This document shows positions 5,605 through 7,348 of a stretch of 7,348 bases of DNA, one piece after another (the first letter of the stretch is position 1; the number at the start of each line of letters is the position of its first letter). The notes beneath the pieces are model-generated. The model was not told where the DNA came from. It searched no databases and saw only the letters and a program-made list of their open reading frames with translations. A program made the translations under genes and the position numbers. Where the stretch lies: the NCBI GenBank assembly GCA_050012355.1, contig JBEKHI010000403.1, positions 1 through 7,348 on the forward strand, in the 5' to 3' direction. Origin of the DNA: JBEKHI01 sp050012355. Lineage in GTDB: Bacteria > Actinomycetota > Actinomycetes > Streptosporangiales > Streptosporangiaceae.

Positions 5605-6450
5605 TCAGGGCTTCACCGCTACGCCGCCCCACATGTTGATGTCGGCGGGGAACTGGGATGATCGCTGATCTGGCCGCCATTGCTGCACCGGGACGATGCC
5701 GGGCTCGACGGGCCGCAGTCCGTCGAAGAACCGGCTGATCTGCTCCGGGCTGCGCAGCCGGTACGGAACAGCTCCGGTTTCCTCGTAGGTACGCAGGGCC
5801 TGGATGTGCGCCTGTGCCGTGTTGGTCGCATCGCGGATGACGAGATAACCGCCGGATGGCAACGCGGCCTTGAGCCGGTCCACCACGGATGAGGCGTACT
5901 CGTCGTCGTTTTCGTCCGGGTTGCCGATGTGCCCGAGAACTCCCATGAGCATGATCGCAAAGGGCCGACCGAAATCCAGCTTCTTCCGGGCGAGCGAGAG
6001 GAGCCTGCCTGGATCGTTCACGTCGGCGCCGATGTATCCGGTCGCGTCCGGCCTCGTGCCGGTCAGCAACGCCCTGGCATGCGCGAGGACCAAAGGGTCA
6101 TTGTCGGCGTAGACGATCCGGGAATCCGGTGCGATGCGCAGGGCCACCTCATGGGTGTTCTCGTCGCTTGGCAGCCCGGTTCCGATGTCCAGGAACTGAC
6201 GGATGCCGGCCTCGCCGGCCAGGAAGCTCACCGCCCGGCCTAGGAATAGCCGTGATACCCGTGCCATGTCCCTGATCCCCGGGAACAGCGCGGCGAACTC
6301 ATCACCCGCCTGCTTGTCGACCTGATAGTAGTCCTTGCCTCCCATCCAGTAGTTCCAGATCCGCGCCGAAACCGGGACCGTAGTGTCTAGTCCTCCCAGC
6401 GCCTCTCCGCCGGCCTCATTCCAGGAGGACGACGGGTCACCCTCAATCAT
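5605..6450 (-). CDS. SAM-dependent methyltransferase, DUF574/Methyltransf_19 family
   Basis: A 281-residue class I methyltransferase of the actinobacterial DUF574 family; the acceptor substrate is not known for most members. Family signatures are VPVSARIWNYWMGGKDYY (25-42), where the (A/R)xxYxxGGKD block is diagnostic, the SAM loop FLDIGTGLP (86-94), and the acidic ribose-binding end VYADNDPLV (113-121). PSGGYLVIRD and the C-terminal block ending MWGGVAVKP also fit. The ATG at 6450 follows GGAGG by five bases; an upstream in-frame GTG at 6516 has no such site. Length is normal for the family. It is convergent with the MBL gene across the palindromic element and divergent from an MFS exporter. 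Many actinomycetes carry many paralogues, so the context says little about its target. Confidence 0.92.
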   Translation of the reverse strand: MIEGDPSSSWNEAGGEALGGLDTTVPVSARIWNYWMGGKDYYQVDKQAGDEFAALFPGIRDMARVSRLFLGRAVSFLAGEAGIRQFLDIGTGLPSDENTHEVALRIAPDSRIVYADNDPLVLAHARALLTGTRPDATGYIGADVNDPGRLLSLARKKLDFGRPFAIMLMGVLGHIGNPDENDDEYASSVVDRLKAALPSGGYLVIRDATNTAQAHIQALRTYEETGAVPYRLRSPEQISRFFDGLRPVEPGIVPVQQWRPDQRSSQFPADINMWGGVAVKP

Positions 6451-6635
6451 CGGAACCTCCGCATCTTCGAACTCCTCGGACAACCCAAGTAAAGACGACG
6501 CGCTCCGCTCGGGCACGTCGTTGCCGGACCCGGGCCAAAATCGTCACCTGGCTCAGGAGCGCGGATCCGGTCCGGTCTGTCATTGTTAGTTGAGGATTGG
6601 CAAGTACCGGGTCTCAGGTGGGAGCATGTCCGCCT
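6451..6635. promoter_or_regulatory. Divergent intergenic region between methyltransferase and MFS exporter
   Basis: These 185 bp must hold promoters for both flanking genes, but I see no hexamer pair good enough to place one. An 8-bp inverted repeat, CGCGCTCC (6499-6506) with GGAGCGCG (6556-6563), and a 7-bp one, CCGGACC (6524-6530) with GGTCCGG (6569-6575), are present. In such GC-rich DNA, arms this short and far apart may be chance. No regulator gene lies beside this pair within the window. Confidence 0.3.
6456..6460 (-). promoter_or_regulatory. Ribosome binding site deciding the methyltransferase start
   Basis: GGAGG on the minus strand, five bases (TTCCG) before the ATG at 6450, supports the 281-residue form over the longer GTG-started one. 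Confidence 0.8.
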
Positions 6636-7348
6636 ATGACGGTTAATTCTGACGTGGCAGGCGCGCCAGTACAGGCAGGCCACGCGCTCGGACCGCGCTA
6701 CAAGTGGATCGCGCTGTCTAATACGACGCTTGGCATGCTGATGGCGACGATCAACCAGTCGATCGTGCTGATCGCGCTGCCGGACATCTTCCACGGCATC
6801 GGGCTGGACCCGCTGAGTCCCGGGAACACCAGCTACCTGCTGTGGATGTTCATGGGATTCCTGGTGGTGTCGGCAGTGCTGGTGGTGTCGTTCGGCCGGC
6901 TGGGCGACATGTTCGGCCGGGTGCGGATGTACACCCTGGGCTTCGCGGTCTTCAGCGTGGCCTCGATCTTCCTGACCGTGACCTGGATGCACGGCGCGGA
7001 CGGGGCGAAGTGGCTGATCGTCTGGCGGGTCGTGCAGGGCATCGGCGGCGCGTTCTTGTTCGCCAACTCCGCCGCTATCGTCACCGACGCGTTCCCGGCC
7101 AACCAGCGCGGCACTGCTCTCAGCGTGAACTCGATCGCGGCCATCGCCGGATCGTTCATGGGCCTCATCCTCGGCGGGGTCCTCGCCCCGGTGAACTGGC
7201 ACCTGATCTTCCTCGTCTCGGCACCGATCGGCGTGTTCGGCACCCTGTGGGCGTACTTCATGCTGCATGACATCGGGGTGCGCAAGCACGCGCAGATGGA
7301 CTGGTGGGGCAACCTGCTGTTCGCCGCCGGCCTGATCGCCATCCTGGT
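6636..7348 (+). CDS. MFS exporter, DHA2 (EmrB/QacA-like) family, 5' part only
   Basis: The first 237 codons of a proton-driven drug efflux permease that continues past the window edge; a complete member would be about 450-550 residues. After a polar N-terminus (1-22), membrane segments appear at about 24-48, 66-86, 98-117, 126-148, 164-184 and 188-210. Motif A is GRLGDMFGRVRMY (87-99), motif B WRVVQGIGGA (130-139), the motif C region GLILGGVLA (176-184), and LIALPDI (45-51) is typical of TM1 in DHA2 exporters. The ATG at 6636 is taken because the frame opens there; GGGAG ends 11 bases upstream, a rather long gap. An ATG at 6626 is out of frame and stops after six codons. It is divergent from the methyltransferase gene. 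The drug specificity is unknown. Confidence 0.93.
   Translation, partial: MTVNSDVAGAPVQAGHALGPRYKWIALSNTTLGMLMATINQSIVLIALPDIFHGIGLDPLSPGNTSYLLWMFMGFLVVSAVLVVSFGRLGDMFGRVRMYTLGFAVFSVASIFLTVTWMHGADGAKWLIVWRVVQGIGGAFLFANSAAIVTDAFPANQRGTALSVNSIAAIAGSFMGLILGGVLAPVNWHLIFLVSAPIGVFGTLWAYFMLHDIGVRKHAQMDWWGNLLFAAGLIAIL

Noticed and set aside
6499..6575. Operators in the methyltransferase/MFS gap from 7- and 8-bp inverted repeats
   Set aside because: The arms are short, GC-rich and 38-49 bp apart, and no regulator gene is adjacent; chance cannot be excluded.
6626..6646. Short upstream reading frame (six codons plus stop) overlapping the MFS start
   Set aside because: The purine-rich GGGAG is almost adjacent to its ATG, too close for normal initiation, and six codons give no support for a real peptide.
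6447..7289. Long minus-strand reading frame opposite the MFS gene
   Set aside because: It is rich in His, Arg, Gln and Asp with no recognisable domain, while the plus strand encodes clear MFS motifs.

Overview
This window is GC-rich, densely packed DNA that looks like an actinomycete chromosome. A Streptosporangiales- or Streptomyces-like host is my inference. The reasons are the third-position GC bias, a Methyltransf_19 (DUF574) methyltransferase, which is a typically actinobacterial family, a DrrAB-type ABC exporter, and starts that appear leaderless. There are no rRNA, tRNA, CRISPR or transposase genes, and I see no complete mobile element.

The region is a run of small regulator-plus-effector modules. 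(1) 16-1582: an atypical SDR (NAD(P)-binding) protein on the minus strand, divergent from a TetR-family regulator, with inverted repeats between them. (2) 1412-4028: a minus-strand operon of DrrA-like ATPase, DrrB-like permease and MerR-family regulator. Its promoter has a MerR-type layout, with a long 20-bp spacer holding a perfect dyad, and the ATPase probably starts on a leaderless message. The MerR reading frame runs 171 bp into the 3' end of the convergent TetR gene. (3) 4065-5590: a second TetR regulator (WHG-type C-terminal domain) divergent from a metallo-beta-lactamase-fold hydrolase, with a three-half-site operator over the shared promoters. A related 56-bp palindromic element lies at the 3' end of each of these two genes, so the pair is bracketed by inverted copies. 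(4) 5605-7348: a DUF574 SAM-dependent methyltransferase on the minus strand, divergent from the 5' part of a DHA2-type MFS exporter that runs off the window.

Taken together this reads as an accessory stress-response and drug-efflux neighbourhood: two putative exporters (ABC and MFS), three local regulators, and three putative enzymes of unknown substrate. No substrate can be named from sequence alone. The most unusual structures are the paired 56-bp elements, whose central hairpin is kept by what looks like a compensatory base change; the MerR-type promoter of the ABC operon; and the long tail-to-tail gene overlap.
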